Of a DNA stretch of 36,844 nt, positions 1-7,468 are shown piece after piece. The notes under the pieces were generated by a model that did not search any database, was not told the DNA's origin, and was given only the letters and a program-made list of their open reading frames with translations. Position numbers and translations under genes: made by a program. Position 1 is the first letter of the stretch. Each line of letters begins with the position of its first letter. This DNA comes from Streptomyces europaeiscabiei (GTDB taxonomy: Bacteria > Actinomycetota > Actinomycetes > Streptomycetales > Streptomycetaceae): assembly GCF_001550375.1 (NCBI RefSeq), contig NZ_LRTR01000177.1, positions 1-36,844 of the forward strand, read 5' to 3'.

Positions 1-494
1 CCCGGCGCGCCGGTGCCGGGACCGCCGATGGCACCGGTGGAGAACCCTGCCCCGTTGCTGGCGCCGCCGCCCGCGCCCTTGGGGGGCGGGGTGGAGCCCC
101 TGCGGGGCGCGAACCAGTTACTGGCGGGCTTGTCGTCGGCCGGCGCGGCCGGTTCGGGCGCGGGCGCCGGGGTGTCCGTGAACACGGGCATGGCCGTGGT
201 GCCGGTGGTCTCCGACTCGGACCCGGTGGCGTCCGCGACGCCCTCGCCGTCGCCGACCGGCTTACGGACGACGACCGGCGGGATCGGACGCGAGCCGGGG
301 ATGTTGATCCGGACCCGTGTGGTCAGCGTGGTCTCGGTCCTGGGTCCGTCCGGTCGCTCGTCGGCGGCCGCACGGGCCGCCTCGGCACCGGCCTCGGTGG
401 CCATGGGCGTGCCGTACGGCGGTGTCCCCGACGGGTACGCGGTGCTGCCGCGCCCATTGGCCCCGGAGGACGAAGTGTCAGTTTCACGACTCAA
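1..494 (-). CDS. Proline-rich conserved protein, N-terminal part (cut by window edge)
   Basis: An open frame on the minus strand runs from a TTG start at 494 off the left edge, giving about 164 codons. The protein begins MSRETDTSSSGANGRG and continues with a proline-, glycine- and alanine-rich segment that looks disordered. It includes RINIPGSRPIPPVVVRKPVG and later DKPASNWFAPRRGSTPPPKG. The start is chosen because GGGAGA lies about 8 bases upstream and the frame opens there. No catalytic motif is visible. It follows the DUF6113-like gene in the same direction and may belong to the mshB transcription unit. An acidic, proline-rich N-terminus like this often precedes a membrane or secreted domain, but that part is outside the window. 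Function is not recognised. Confidence 0.75.
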   Translation of the reverse strand, partial: MSRETDTSSSGANGRGSTAYPSGTPPYGTPMATEAGAEAARAAADERPDGPRTETTLTTRVRINIPGSRPIPPVVVRKPVGDGEGVADATGSESETTGTTAMPVFTDTPAPAPEPAAPADDKPASNWFAPRRGSTPPPKGAGGGASNGAGFSTGAIGGPGTGAP

Positions 495-525
495 GGCAGG
501 TTCTCCCGGTTTGCTCCGCCGCCCG

Positions 526-657
526 TCACGACCTCAACTCAGCGGGCAGCTCGGCGGCGCGCACCACCATACTGGCCACTTCCGGCGCGTATCCCACGAC
601 CGCGTGGGAAACCCACACCGGACCCGCACCCGCACACCGCGGCGAAGCGGTGGTCAC
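526..657 (-). CDS. Possible 43-residue ORF coupled to the DUF6113-like gene
   Basis: A GTG codon at 657 overlaps the stop of the upstream membrane-protein gene in a GTGA arrangement. The frame stays open for 43 residues, ending VVRAAELPAELRS, and stops 31 bases before the TTG start of the next gene. The overlap and the good codon composition are typical of translationally coupled genes. I recognise no family, and a 7-bp stem-loop (592-609) lies inside it, so it may only be an intercistronic spacer that happens to be open. Confidence 0.25.
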   Translation of the reverse strand: MTTASPRCAGAGPVWVSHAVVGYAPEVASMVVRAAELPAELRS

Positions 658-1085
658 TTCCCAAGTCGGGCATCGGGCCCGGTCGGTTGCCGCCCCCACC
701 CAAGGGTGGCGCACATCACAGCCACAGCCATGCCACCGAGCAGGAAGAGATACGAGCCGACTCCCGCGCCGAACAGGAAGTCCCCCTCCGGCCGGGTGGA
801 CGTCAGCAGGACGACGGAGATCATCCAGCCGGCGGCCGGTGCAACGGCCCCCGCCCGGCCGTCCGTCGCCCGTGCACCCCCCAGGAAGAGCCCGGCCGCG
901 CCCAGCAGCGCGAGCAGCAATCCGCCGGGGAACCAGGCCGCTTGGAGCAGCCCGCCGGCCAGGCCGACCACCGCTCCCAGCGCGAAGAGCCCCAGGTGGG
1001 CGGCGGCGCGCACCAGCGGGGGGAACATCAACGGCTGGGCGAGCGCGCCGCCTTGCCCGCCCGTCGGCCGGTCCGTCCGCTTCAT
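654..1085 (-). CDS. DUF6113-like small integral membrane protein
   Basis: This 143-residue protein (start MKRTDRPTGG) contains about four hydrophobic segments: roughly residues 29-46 (AHLGLFALGAVVGLAGG), 49-68, 82-95 and 110-128. It ends in a short polar tail, TGPDARLGK. The length, position directly after mshB and segment pattern match the DUF6113 family as I remember it from Streptomyces; no function is established for that family. It starts 64 bases after the mshB stop in the same direction, so it is probably cotranscribed. A longer frame covering 526-1134 in another register is treated as a shadow. Confidence 0.75.
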   Translation of the reverse strand: MKRTDRPTGGQGGALAQPLMFPPLVRAAAHLGLFALGAVVGLAGGLLQAAWFPGGLLLALLGAAGLFLGGARATDGRAGAVAPAAGWMISVVLLTSTRPEGDFLFGAGVGSYLFLLGGMAVAVMCATLGWGRQPTGPDARLGK

Positions 1086-1149
1086 CGCCGGCCCGCCTCT
1101 CGGCAGACGTGCGAGCGCACCACTCGTTTGTCATACCTATGCGTACGCA

Positions 1150-2121
1150 TCACAGGGCCGTTCCGTTCTGCCGTTCCTCGAAAGAAAAATCGGGAATCCC
1201 CTCGAACAAGTCGCTCTCCCGGCTCCCGCCTTCGCGTCTGCCGCGTACCAACTCGTAGTACTCGGTGCTCAGGAAGGGCTGGGCCAGCGCGTTGGAGAGG
1301 GCGAAGTACGGCTCGGCGACCTCGATCTGGGTGGCGTGCGCCCGCATCGCGGCGGCCTTCGCTGCCGCGAAGTCGGTGCCGTCGATCTCGGTGGTGACGA
1401 TGTGGTCGTCCACCACTCCGGGCACATCCGTGACGCTCGCGGCCTGCTTGAACGGCAGCCGTCCGGGCTCGGCGAGGTCGCGGCGGAGCCGGCCGAAGCC
1501 CTCCAGGAGCACCCCGCGCGGCACCCGGTTCCAGTAGACCTTGTCGATGTCCCAGGGCTCGCCCAGGTCGGGGCGGAAGTCCGGGTCGGGGGTCAGGTCG
1601 GCGGCGCGCATGGCGACGCGGTGGGCCTGGATGTGGTCGGGGTGGCCGTATCCGCCGTTAGGGTCGTAGGTGACGAGGACCTGGGGACGGACCTCGCGGA
1701 TCACCCGGACCAGGTGGGCGGCGGCCTCGTCGACATCGGCGGACCAGAAGGCGCCGGGGCGCTCGTTCTGCTCGACGCCCATCATCCCGGAGTCGCGGTA
1801 GCGGCCGGGGCCGCCGAGGAAGCGGTGGTCGGTGACGCCGAGTTCCTTCATGGCCTCGGCCAGCTCGTCCACCCGGTGGGGGCCCAGCGTGTCGTCACGG
1901 TCGGGCGCGAGGTGCGCGAGACGGGGCGGGATGACCTCGCCCTCCTCGCCGAGGGTGCAGGTCACCAGCGTCACCCGCGCCCCCTCGGCCGCGTACTTGG
2001 CCATGGTCGCGCCGTTGTTGATCGACTCGTCGTCCGGGTGCGCGTGCACCAGGAGCAGTCGGCGAGCGACGCGAGGCGGGGGTCCCTCCGACCGAAGGCC
2101 GGGGGCGGGCAGATCCGTCAT
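1150..2121 (-). CDS. mshB: MshB, mycothiol-pathway N-acetyl-GlcN-Ins deacetylase
   Basis: This 323-residue enzyme of the PIG-L/LmbE deacetylase fold removes acetate from GlcNAc-Ins, giving the GlcN-Ins used by MshC in mycothiol biosynthesis. The metal motif AHPDDE is visible (His28, Asp30 as likely general base, Asp31). The second motif is [12 protein letters not shown], with His163 as the likely third zinc ligand by comparison with M. tuberculosis MshB. The N-terminus is unusual. About 13 extra residues ([13 protein letters not shown]) sit between MTDLPA and the core that starts [13 protein letters not shown], and they are encoded by a palindromic repeat also found twice in the neighbouring peptidase gene. 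It is followed by the DUF6113-like gene. The Shine-Dalgarno sequence is weak (TAGGGTGG). The assignment is firm; mycothiol is the main low-molecular-weight thiol of actinomycetes. Confidence 0.95.
   Translation of the reverse strand: MTDLPAPGLRSEGPPPRVARRLLLVHAHPDDESINNGATMAKYAAEGARVTLVTCTLGEEGEVIPPRLAHLAPDRDDTLGPHRVDELAEAMKELGVTDHRFLGGPGRYRDSGMMGVEQNERPGAFWSADVDEAAAHLVRVIREVRPQVLVTYDPNGGYGHPDHIQAHRVAMRAADLTPDPDFRPDLGEPWDIDKVYWNRVPRGVLLEGFGRLRRDLAEPGRLPFKQAASVTDVPGVVDDHIVTTEIDGTDFAAAKAAAMRAHATQIEVAEPYFALSNALAQPFLSTEYYELVRGRREGGSRESDLFEGIPDFSFEERQNGTAL
2061..2109 (+). repeat. Palindromic mini-element, copy 1 (inside mshB)
   Basis: About 49 bases that align with copies at 2841-2891 and 4001-4051. 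The common core is CGGGGGTCCC followed by a C/G-rich stem around GACCGAAGGC. This copy lies in the 5' end of mshB in the orientation opposite to the gene and adds about 13 residues before the catalytic core without breaking the frame. Confidence 0.75.
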
Positions 2122-2199
2122 GGGCCCACCCTACGAGGCCCCCGGCCCGCCCTGTGCCGGGCGCGGGCATTCACAGGAACGGTCGGCCGCTAGGGTCGA

Positions 2200-2236
2200 G
2201 GGCCTGGCGGGACAGGCAGGCCCGGGGAGATCCCGG
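2200..2236 (-). terminator. Hairpins between the 64-residue protein and mshB
   Basis: GGGCCTG (2200-2206) pairs with CAGGCCC (2217-2223), and CCGGG/CCCGG (2222-2236) forms a second short stem directly after the stop of the small membrane gene. There is no T-run, so it may be a weak terminator or an mRNA 3'-end structure. Confidence 0.4.
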
Positions 2237-2248
2237 CGGCGGGAGGCG

Positions 2249-2443
2249 TCAGAACTTGATGCTGCCGATCATGCCCGCGATGTTGGTCGTCAGCTCGCTG
2301 ATCGTCGGCGCGATGGTCGAGGAGGCGAGGTAGAAGCCGAGCAGGATGCAGATGATCGCGTGTGGTGCCTTCAACCCTGACTTCTTGATCAGGATGAAGA
2401 CGATGATCGCCAGCAGCACCACCGCCGAAATCGAGAGTGCCAC
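2249..2443 (-). CDS. Small membrane protein, 64 residues
   Basis: The protein starts at a GTG preceded by an excellent Shine-Dalgarno sequence (TGGAGGTGA, 6 bases away), which makes it a well-supported gene despite its size. It has two hydrophobic stretches: residues 4-20 (SISAVVLLAIIVFILIK) and about 28-44 (AIICILLGFYLASSTIA). These are separated by a short basic loop (KSGLKAPH), and the tail is ISELTTNIAGMIGSIKF. Proteins of this size and pattern are common in Streptomyces, but I know no function. It lies 127 bases upstream of mshB in the same direction, with hairpins between, and is divergent from the peptidase gene. Confidence 0.75.
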   Translation of the reverse strand: MALSISAVVLLAIIVFILIKKSGLKAPHAIICILLGFYLASSTIAPTISELTTNIAGMIGSIKF

Positions 2444-2667
2444 GGCGGCTCACCTCCAAAAGTTCCCTGGGACCTGGGGAGCGAAACAGTTGTCGAGGGC
2501 TGACGGCGGAGCCGTCGTCAACCGGTGACGTGGGTGACGCAGTTGTAAATCCATACAGCGGCCAGCAGGTTCATACCCACCCAGCGGTAGTGATCATAAC
2601 TATCCATACGCGCGCATCGATCGGCGCACGGCCGCACAAGGGGGCGCATGGCCAATATGGTCGGAGC
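2444..2667. promoter_or_regulatory. Divergent intergenic region upstream of the peptidase and small membrane gene
   Basis: This 224-base gap must hold promoters in both directions. The part at about 2540-2625 is more AT-rich than the surroundings (TTGTAAATCCATAC, GATCATAACTATCCATACG). I see no convincing -35/-10 pair. It also contains a possible 29-residue minus-strand ORF (2518-2607), listed separately. Confidence 0.4.
2518..2607 (-). CDS. Possible 29-residue hydrophobic micro-ORF
   Basis: The minus strand encodes MDSYDHYRWVGMNLLAAV followed by WIYNCVTHVTG and a stop. The composition is protein-like, with a tyrosine/tryptophan-rich head and one short hydrophobic segment, unlike the Arg/Pro-rich shadow frames nearby. 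No clear Shine-Dalgarno sequence precedes the ATG, so it is uncertain. It lies in a divergent promoter region. Confidence 0.25.
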   Translation of the reverse strand: MDSYDHYRWVGMNLLAAVWIYNCVTHVTG

Positions 2668-4863
2668 ATGACGACCCAGCCCGAGTCCTTTCCCCGCCGA
2701 CACGCCCGGACACAACGTTTCACCCTCGGCGCGCCACGGGCTTTCTCCGTCGCTCCGGACGGCTCCCGTGTGGTGTTTCTGCGGTCCTCCTCCGGCACCG
2801 AGCGGGCCAACAAGCTGTGGGTGCTGGACCTCCGGGACGGCGACGGGCGAAGCGGGGCGGGTGTCCCCCCGGCCGAGGGCCGGGAGAGGGTGGCGGCCGA
2901 CCCGGGCGTGCTGCTCGCCGGCTCCTCGGAGGAGTTGTCGGCCGAGGAGCGCGCGCGCCGTGAGCGTCTGCGCGAGGGTGGCGCCGGGATCGTCGGCTAC
3001 GCCACCGACGCGGCCGTGGAGCTGGCCTCCTTCGCCTTGTCGGGGCGGCTTTTCGTCGCCGAGCTGCGCGCCGGAACGACACGTGAACTGGACGTTCCGG
3101 GACCGGTGATCGACCCCCGCCCCTCCCCCGACGGCCGGTACGTCGCGTACGTCACCGGGGGCGCGCTGCGGGTCGTCGGGGCGGAGGGCGGCGACGGCCT
3201 GGCGCTCACGGAGGAGGGACCGGAGAACGTCACCCATGGTCTGGCGGAGTTCATCGCGGCCGAGGAGATGGGCCGTTCACGCGGATTCTGGTGGTCGCCC
3301 GAGTCCGACCGTCTGCTGGTGGCGCGCGTGGACGACACGCCGGTGCGCCGCTGGTGGATCTCCGACCCCGCGCAGCCGGAGAGGGACCCGCAGCGGGTGG
3401 CGTATCCGGCGGCCGGGACCGCCAACGCGGACGTCAGGCTCTTCGTGATCGACCTCTCCGGGACCCGCACGGAGGTCGTGTGGGACCGGGCGCGCTACCC
3501 GTATCTGGCGCATGTGCACTGGTCAGCGGCGGGTGCGCCGCTGCTCCTGGTGCAGGCGCGGGACCAGCGCAGCCAGCTGTTCCTGGCCGTGGACCCGGAC
3601 TCGGGGGCGACCCGGATGGTGCACGCCGACGAAGATCCACATTGGCTTGATCTTTTCCCTGGGGTGCCCTCGTGGAGTCCGTCGGGGCAGCTCGTGCGTG
3701 TCGCGGACGAGGGCGGCGCGCGGGTGCTGGCGGTCGGCGAACGCCCGCTGACGGGAACGCAGTTGCACGTCCGCGCGGTGCTCGACGTGGCCGACGCCGA
3801 TGTGCTGGTCTCCGCGTCGGCCGGCGCGTCGGCGGCCGACCCGGAGATCGGGGAGATCCACGTCTACCGCGTGAACGAGCTGGGCGTGGAGCGCGTCTCG
3901 CAGGAACCCGGAGTGCACTCGGCGGTACGCGCCGGGGGCGTGACCGTGCTCATCTCGGCCGTTCCGGAGAAGGCGGGCGCCCGCGTGCAGGTGCTGCGGG
4001 CCGGCGACCGAAGGGAGACGGGGGTCCCCCCGGCCGGAGGCTGGGGGGAGGTGGCGACCGTGGCGTCATACGCCGAAGACCCCGGTATGTCCCCGCGCGT
4101 ACGGTTTACACAGGGGGGCGCACGCCGCGTACCGTGCGCCCTGCTTATGCCGAGGGACTACGACGGGGTCACACCCCTGCCGGTCCTCATGGACCCCTAC
4201 GGCGGTCCGCACGGGCCCCGGGTGCTCGCCGCCCACAACGCGCACCTCACCTCGCAGTGGTTCGCCGACCAGGGTTTCGCGGTGGTGGTCGCCGACGGGC
4301 GCGGCACCCCCGGCCGCTCCCCCGCCTGGGAGAAGGAGATCGACGGCGACTTCACGCTCTCCCTGGACGACCAGGTGGAGGCGCTGCACGACCTGGCGGC
4401 CTCGCATCCGCTGGACCTGTCCCGGGTGGCGATCCGCGGCTGGTCGTACGGCGGCTGGCTCGCGGCTCTCGCCGTGCTGCGCCGGCCGGACGTCTTCCAC
4501 GCCGGCATCGCGGGCGCCCCGGTCACCGACTGGCGGCTGTACGACACGCACTACACGGAGCGGTATCTGGGCGATCCGACGACGGCCCCGGCGGCGTACG
4601 CCAAGAGTTCACTGATCACGGGCGAGGGGCTGTCCGCGCCCGCCGAGCCGCACCGCCCGCTGATGATCGTGCACGGCACCGCCGACGACAACGTCGTCTT
4701 CGCCCACGCCCTGCGCCTGTCCTCCGCGCTCCTCGCGGCCGGCCGCCCCCACGAGGTCCTGCCACTCTCCGGGGTCACCCACATCACCCCCCAGGAACAG
4801 GTCGCGGAGAACCTGCTGCTGCTCCAGGTGGACTTCCTGAAGCGTTCGCTGGGACTGGCCTAG
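2668..4863 (+). CDS. Prolyl oligopeptidase family (S9B, DPP-IV-like) serine peptidase
   Basis: This 731-residue enzyme probably releases dipeptides, or cleaves after proline, from short peptides. The N-terminal two thirds form the DPP-IV beta-propeller (PF00930-type), and from about residue 490 the alpha/beta-hydrolase domain (PF00326-type) follows. The catalytic triad is visible: Ser593 in GWSYGG, Asp673 in HGTADDNV and His705 in GVTHIT. There is no signal peptide, so it is likely cytosolic and could process peptides brought in by the importers nearby. The start is the ATG at 2668, with GGAG 5 bases upstream; the frame is open further upstream but has no ribosome site there. Two in-frame insertions, each reading GVPPA at their centre (about residues 64-68 and 453-457), derive from the palindromic mini-element. 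It converges on the first peptide importer across a shared terminator. Confidence 0.93.
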   Translation: MTTQPESFPRRHARTQRFTLGAPRAFSVAPDGSRVVFLRSSSGTERANKLWVLDLRDGDGRSGAGVPPAEGRERVAADPGVLLAGSSEELSAEERARRERLREGGAGIVGYATDAAVELASFALSGRLFVAELRAGTTRELDVPGPVIDPRPSPDGRYVAYVTGGALRVVGAEGGDGLALTEEGPENVTHGLAEFIAAEEMGRSRGFWWSPESDRLLVARVDDTPVRRWWISDPAQPERDPQRVAYPAAGTANADVRLFVIDLSGTRTEVVWDRARYPYLAHVHWSAAGAPLLLVQARDQRSQLFLAVDPDSGATRMVHADEDPHWLDLFPGVPSWSPSGQLVRVADEGGARVLAVGERPLTGTQLHVRAVLDVADADVLVSASAGASAADPEIGEIHVYRVNELGVERVSQEPGVHSAVRAGGVTVLISAVPEKAGARVQVLRAGDRRETGVPPAGGWGEVATVASYAEDPGMSPRVRFTQGGARRVPCALLMPRDYDGVTPLPVLMDPYGGPHGPRVLAAHNAHLTSQWFADQGFAVVVADGRGTPGRSPAWEKEIDGDFTLSLDDQVEALHDLAASHPLDLSRVAIRGWSYGGWLAALAVLRRPDVFHAGIAGAPVTDWRLYDTHYTERYLGDPTTAPAAYAKSSLITGEGLSAPAEPHRPLMIVHGTADDNVVFAHALRLSSALLAAGRPHEVLPLSGVTHITPQEQVAENLLLLQVDFLKRSLGLA
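2841..2891 (+). repeat. Palindromic mini-element, copy 2 (inside peptidase gene)
   Basis: It contains the stem CCCCCCGGCC-GAG-GGCCGGG preceded by GGGCGAAGCGGGGCGGG. It is translated in frame as GRSGAGVPPAEGRERVA in the propeller domain, the same reading frame as copy 3. Confidence 0.75.
4001..4051 (+). repeat. Palindromic mini-element, copy 3 (inside peptidase gene)
   Basis: It contains the stem CCCCCCGGCC-GGA-GGCTGGGGGG preceded by GACCGAAGGGAGACGGGGG. It is translated in frame as GDRRETGVPPAGGWGEVA, near the end of the propeller domain. Confidence 0.75.
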
Positions 4864-4880
4864 GCGCGGGCGGGCACGGC

Positions 4881-4916
4881 AACGGGCCGGGGCTACATGG
4901 CGAGCCCCGGCCCGTT
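4881..4916. terminator. Bidirectional terminator between peptidase and importer operon
   Basis: A perfect 14-bp stem (AACGGGCCGGGGCT, 4881-4894, with its complement at 4903-4916) and an 8-base loop lie between two convergent genes. The AA/TT ends give a short T-run on both strands, so it can serve the peptidase and, on the other strand, the ABC operon ending at 5024. Confidence 0.8.
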
Positions 4917-5023
4917 TACGGCACCCGCACGGCCGTACGTCATTTAGATTCGCGCGTCCGTATATCGGAACGACGTCAGCCAAGTTGCCTGTGTGTTAAC
5001 GCGGTTGGTGCGCATTTATACGC

Positions 5024-6196
5024 CTATTCCGACCCATCCTCATGATCGTCCGCAGATTCCTCGGCCGAACCCCCAGCCGGTTCGTCGGTCGGTTCGTCGG
5101 TCGGCTCCTCGGTCGGCTCCTCGGTCGGCTCCTCGGTCGGCTCCTCCGACGGCACCACCTGCTTCTCCTCCGCGAAGTGGCAGGCCGAGTCATGGGCCGC
5201 CGGGCCGGTCGTGAGCCGGAACTCCGCCGGGACCGCGAGCAGCGGCACCTCCAGCGCGCAGCGCTCCTGGGCCTTCCAGCAGCGTGTGCGGAAGCGGCAC
5301 CCGGACGGGATGTTCGTCGGGGAGGGCACATCGCCGAAGAGGATGATCCGCTCCCGGTGCTCGCGGGCCTCGGGGTCCGGGACGGGCACGGCGGACAGCA
5401 GCGCCTGGGTGTAGGGATGCGTCGGGTGGTCGTAGATCTCCGCGTCGCGGCCGATCTCCACGATCCGCCCGAGGTACATCACGCCGACCCGGTCGGAGAT
5501 GTGCCGCACGATCGACAGGTCGTGCGCGATGAACACGTACGACAGTCCGAACTCGCTCTGGAGCCGGTCCAGCAGGTTGATGACCTGGGCCTGGACGGAG
5601 ACGTCGAGGGCGGAGACGGGCTCGTCGGCGACGATGATCTCGGGGCGGAGCGCCAGCCCGCGCGCGATGCCGATGCGCTGGCGCTGGCCGCCGGAGAACT
5701 GGTGCGGGTAGCGGTTGATGTACTCGGGGTTGAGGCCGACCACGTCGAGGAGCTCCTGCACCCGGCGCCGGCGGTCGCCCCTGGGCGCGACCTCGGGGTG
5801 GATGTCGTACGGCTCCCCGACGATGTCACCGACGGTCATGCGGGGGTTGAGGGAGGTGTACGGGTCCTGGAAGACCATCTGGATGTTGCGGCGGACGGCC
5901 TTGAGTGCCTTGCCGGAGAGCCTGGTGATGTCCTCGCCCTTGTAGCGGATCGCGCCGGCGGTCGGCCGTTCCAGGTTGACCAGCATCTTGGCGACCGTGG
6001 ACTTGCCGCAGCCGGACTCGCCGACGATGCCGAGGGTTTCCCCCGCACCCAGCGCGAAGTCGACGCCGTCGACGGCCTTCACCGCGCCGACCTGCTTCTT
6101 GAACAGGATGCCCTGGGTGAGCGGGTAGTGCTTGACCAGGCCGCTGACCTCCAGGATCGGCTCAGCCGGTGTGACCGTCTCGGTCGTCGTGGTCAT
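5024..6196 (-). CDS. Peptide ABC importer ATPase (DppF/OppF type) with repetitive acidic tail
   Basis: This 390-residue ATPase powers the importer encoded at 5024-10950. The motifs are Walker [10 protein letters not shown] (about residue 58), the signature [14 protein letters not shown] (about 168) and Walker B IIVADEP. The oligopeptide-transporter C-terminal region is [15 protein letters not shown] with a later SACHF. In related actinobacterial transporters these four cysteines have been reported to bind an iron-sulfur cluster. The last ~45 residues are atypical: [19 protein letters not shown] is encoded by a 12-bp tandem repeat (5079-5150) and is followed by an Asp/Glu-rich end. The start ATG lies inside the 3' end of the preceding ATPase gene (35-base overlap), which implies translational coupling. 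It is the last gene of the operon. Confidence 0.93.
   Translation of the reverse strand: MTTTTETVTPAEPILEVSGLVKHYPLTQGILFKKQVGAVKAVDGVDFALGAGETLGIVGESGCGKSTVAKMLVNLERPTAGAIRYKGEDITRLSGKALKAVRRNIQMVFQDPYTSLNPRMTVGDIVGEPYDIHPEVAPRGDRRRRVQELLDVVGLNPEYINRYPHQFSGGQRQRIGIARGLALRPEIIVADEPVSALDVSVQAQVINLLDRLQSEFGLSYVFIAHDLSIVRHISDRVGVMYLGRIVEIGRDAEIYDHPTHPYTQALLSAVPVPDPEAREHRERIILFGDVPSPTNIPSGCRFRTRCWKAQERCALEVPLLAVPAEFRLTTGPAAHDSACHFAEEKQVVPSEEPTEEPTEEPTEEPTDEPTDEPAGGSAEESADDHEDGSE
5079..5150 (-). repeat. 12-bp tandem repeat encoding an EEPT/DEPT tail
   Basis: Six consecutive 12-mers: GGTTCGTCGGTC twice, then GGCTCCTCGGTC three times and a last variant copy. Each unit encodes EEPT or DEPT on the minus strand. 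A multiple-of-three unit can vary in number without frameshift. Confidence 0.9.
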
Positions 6197-7172
6197 CGAG
6201 GCACTCCCTCCAGAAGTGGCAGGCGCTCATCCGGATCCCGTCCGACGGCTCCACGTCGTACAGCGGGGGTACGTCGGTCCGGCACACGTCGCGGGCCATC
6301 GGGCAGCGGGGGTTGAAGGCGCAGCCGGGCGGGATGTGCATGAGGTTGGGCGGCAGGCCCTTGATCGCGTACAGCTCCTGGCCCTTCTGGTCCAGGCGCG
6401 GGATCGAGTCGAGGAGGCCCCGGGTGTACGGGTGGGCCGGGGCCTTGTAGATGTCGTGGACCGGGGCGGACTCCACGATCCGGCCCGCGTACATCACGGC
6501 GATGCGGTCGGCGACGTCCGCGACGACTCCGAGGTCGTGGGTGATGAGGACGAGGCCCATGCGGAGTTCACGCTGGAGTTCGGCCAGAAGGTCCATGACC
6601 TGGGCCTGGACGGTGACGTCCAGCGCGGTCGTCGGTTCGTCGGCGATGATCAGCGCGGGTTCCAGGGCCAGCGCCATGGCGATCATGATGCGCTGGCGCA
6701 TGCCGCCGGAGAACTGGTGCGGGTAGTCCCGTACGCGTTCCCTGGCACCGGGGATGCGGACCCGGTCCATCAGCTCGACGGCCCTGGCGCGGGCGTCCTT
6801 CTTCGACATGCCCCGGTGCACGACGAACATCTCGCCGAGCTGGTCACCGACGCTCAGCACGGGGTTCAGTGAGGACAGGGCGTCCTGGAAGATCATCGCC
6901 ATCTCGGCACCGCGGACCTTCCGGCGCTCCTCCTCCTTGAGCTTCAGCAGGTCCTGGCCCTTGAAGAGGATCTCGCCGCCGGTGATCCTCCCGGGCGGCA
7001 TGTCGAGGATGCCCATGATCGCCTGCGCGGTGACCGACTTCCCGGAGCCGGACTCGCCGAGCACGGCCAGCGTCTGCCCCTCGTCCACCCCGTAGTCGAC
7101 CCCGTTGACCGCTTTGGCGACCCCGTCCCGCGTCCGGAACTCCACGTGCAGATCACGCACTTCGAGCAGCAT
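6162..7172 (-). CDS. Peptide ABC importer ATPase (DppD/OppD type)
   Basis: This 336-residue ATPase is the partner of the downstream DppF-like subunit. It has Walker [10 protein letters not shown] (about residue 39), signature [16 protein letters not shown], Walker [15 protein letters not shown] and the H-loop [15 protein letters not shown]. The oligopeptide-type C-terminal cysteines are [15 protein letters not shown] and SACHF. The start ATG at 7172 is preceded by GAGGTGA, which overlaps the TGA stop of the 57-codon ORF just upstream. That ribosome site is a copy of the one at the end of the permease gene. Confidence 0.93.
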   Translation of the reverse strand: MLLEVRDLHVEFRTRDGVAKAVNGVDYGVDEGQTLAVLGESGSGKSVTAQAIMGILDMPPGRITGGEILFKGQDLLKLKEEERRKVRGAEMAMIFQDALSSLNPVLSVGDQLGEMFVVHRGMSKKDARARAVELMDRVRIPGARERVRDYPHQFSGGMRQRIMIAMALALEPALIIADEPTTALDVTVQAQVMDLLAELQRELRMGLVLITHDLGVVADVADRIAVMYAGRIVESAPVHDIYKAPAHPYTRGLLDSIPRLDQKGQELYAIKGLPPNLMHIPPGCAFNPRCPMARDVCRTDVPPLYDVEPSDGIRMSACHFWRECLDDHDDRDGHTG

Positions 7173-7177
7173 GACGG

Positions 7178-7468
7178 CGGCTCACCTCAGCTTCGGGTCG
7201 AGGGCGTCGCGCACCGCGTCGCCCGGCATGGAGGAAAGCTCCGGAACGGTGGCCACCGGCGCCCCGGAGGGCCACAGCGGCGCGTGGTCCCGCCCACACC
7301 CACCACCGGCCCGACTTGGCCACCCCACCCACGGACCACGCGACCCCGGCGACATGACCACCGCTCACCTCAGCTTCGGGTCGAGGGCGTCGCGCACCGC
7401 GTCGCCCAGCATGATGAACGCCAGGACGGTGATCGCGAGGGCTCCCGAGGGCCAGAGCAGCGCGTGCG
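7178..7468 (-). repeat. Direct duplication of the permease/ATPase gene junction
   Basis: Positions about 7178-7290 and 7358-7468 are homologous. GCTCACCTCAGCTTCGGGTC and the following GAGGGCGTCGCGCACCGCGT are identical in both; the rest is diverged, with hydrophobic residues of the original replaced in the copy. About 65 unrelated bases separate the copies. Confidence 0.85.
7182..7355 (-). CDS. 57-residue ORF made by duplication of the permease 3' end
   Basis: Between the permease gene and the DppD-like gene lies a diverged second copy of the last ~110 bases of the permease gene, including its DPKLR stop and the following GAGGTGA ribosome site. The ATG at 7355 sits 9 bases after the true permease stop. 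From it an uninterrupted frame runs through a new Gly/Trp/Arg-rich head (MSPGSRGPWVGWPSRAGGG) into HAPLWPSGAPVATV and ends GDAVRDALDPKLR, like the permease C-terminus. The spacing from stop to next ATG is identical (9 bases) at both junctions. It could be translated by coupling and keep the downstream ATPases coupled. Whether the peptide does anything is unknown. The ORF itself is certain; its function is not. Confidence 0.5.
   Translation of the reverse strand: MSPGSRGPWVGWPSRAGGGCGRDHAPLWPSGAPVATVPELSSMPGDAVRDALDPKLR

Noticed and set aside
13..2193. 726-codon plus-strand ORF
   Set aside because: It is antisense to mshB and the two downstream genes, rich in Gly/Val/Arg, with no domain; it is a typical high-GC shadow frame.
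2437..2667. Upstream extension of the peptidase
   Set aside because: There is no ribosome site, and its sequence is unlike the family N-terminus; the ATG at 2668 has GGAG at the right distance.
5079..5150. Possible satellite replication or partition site (iterons)
   Set aside because: The repeats are in frame in a coding tail, with no replication genes; coding-tail slippage explains them.
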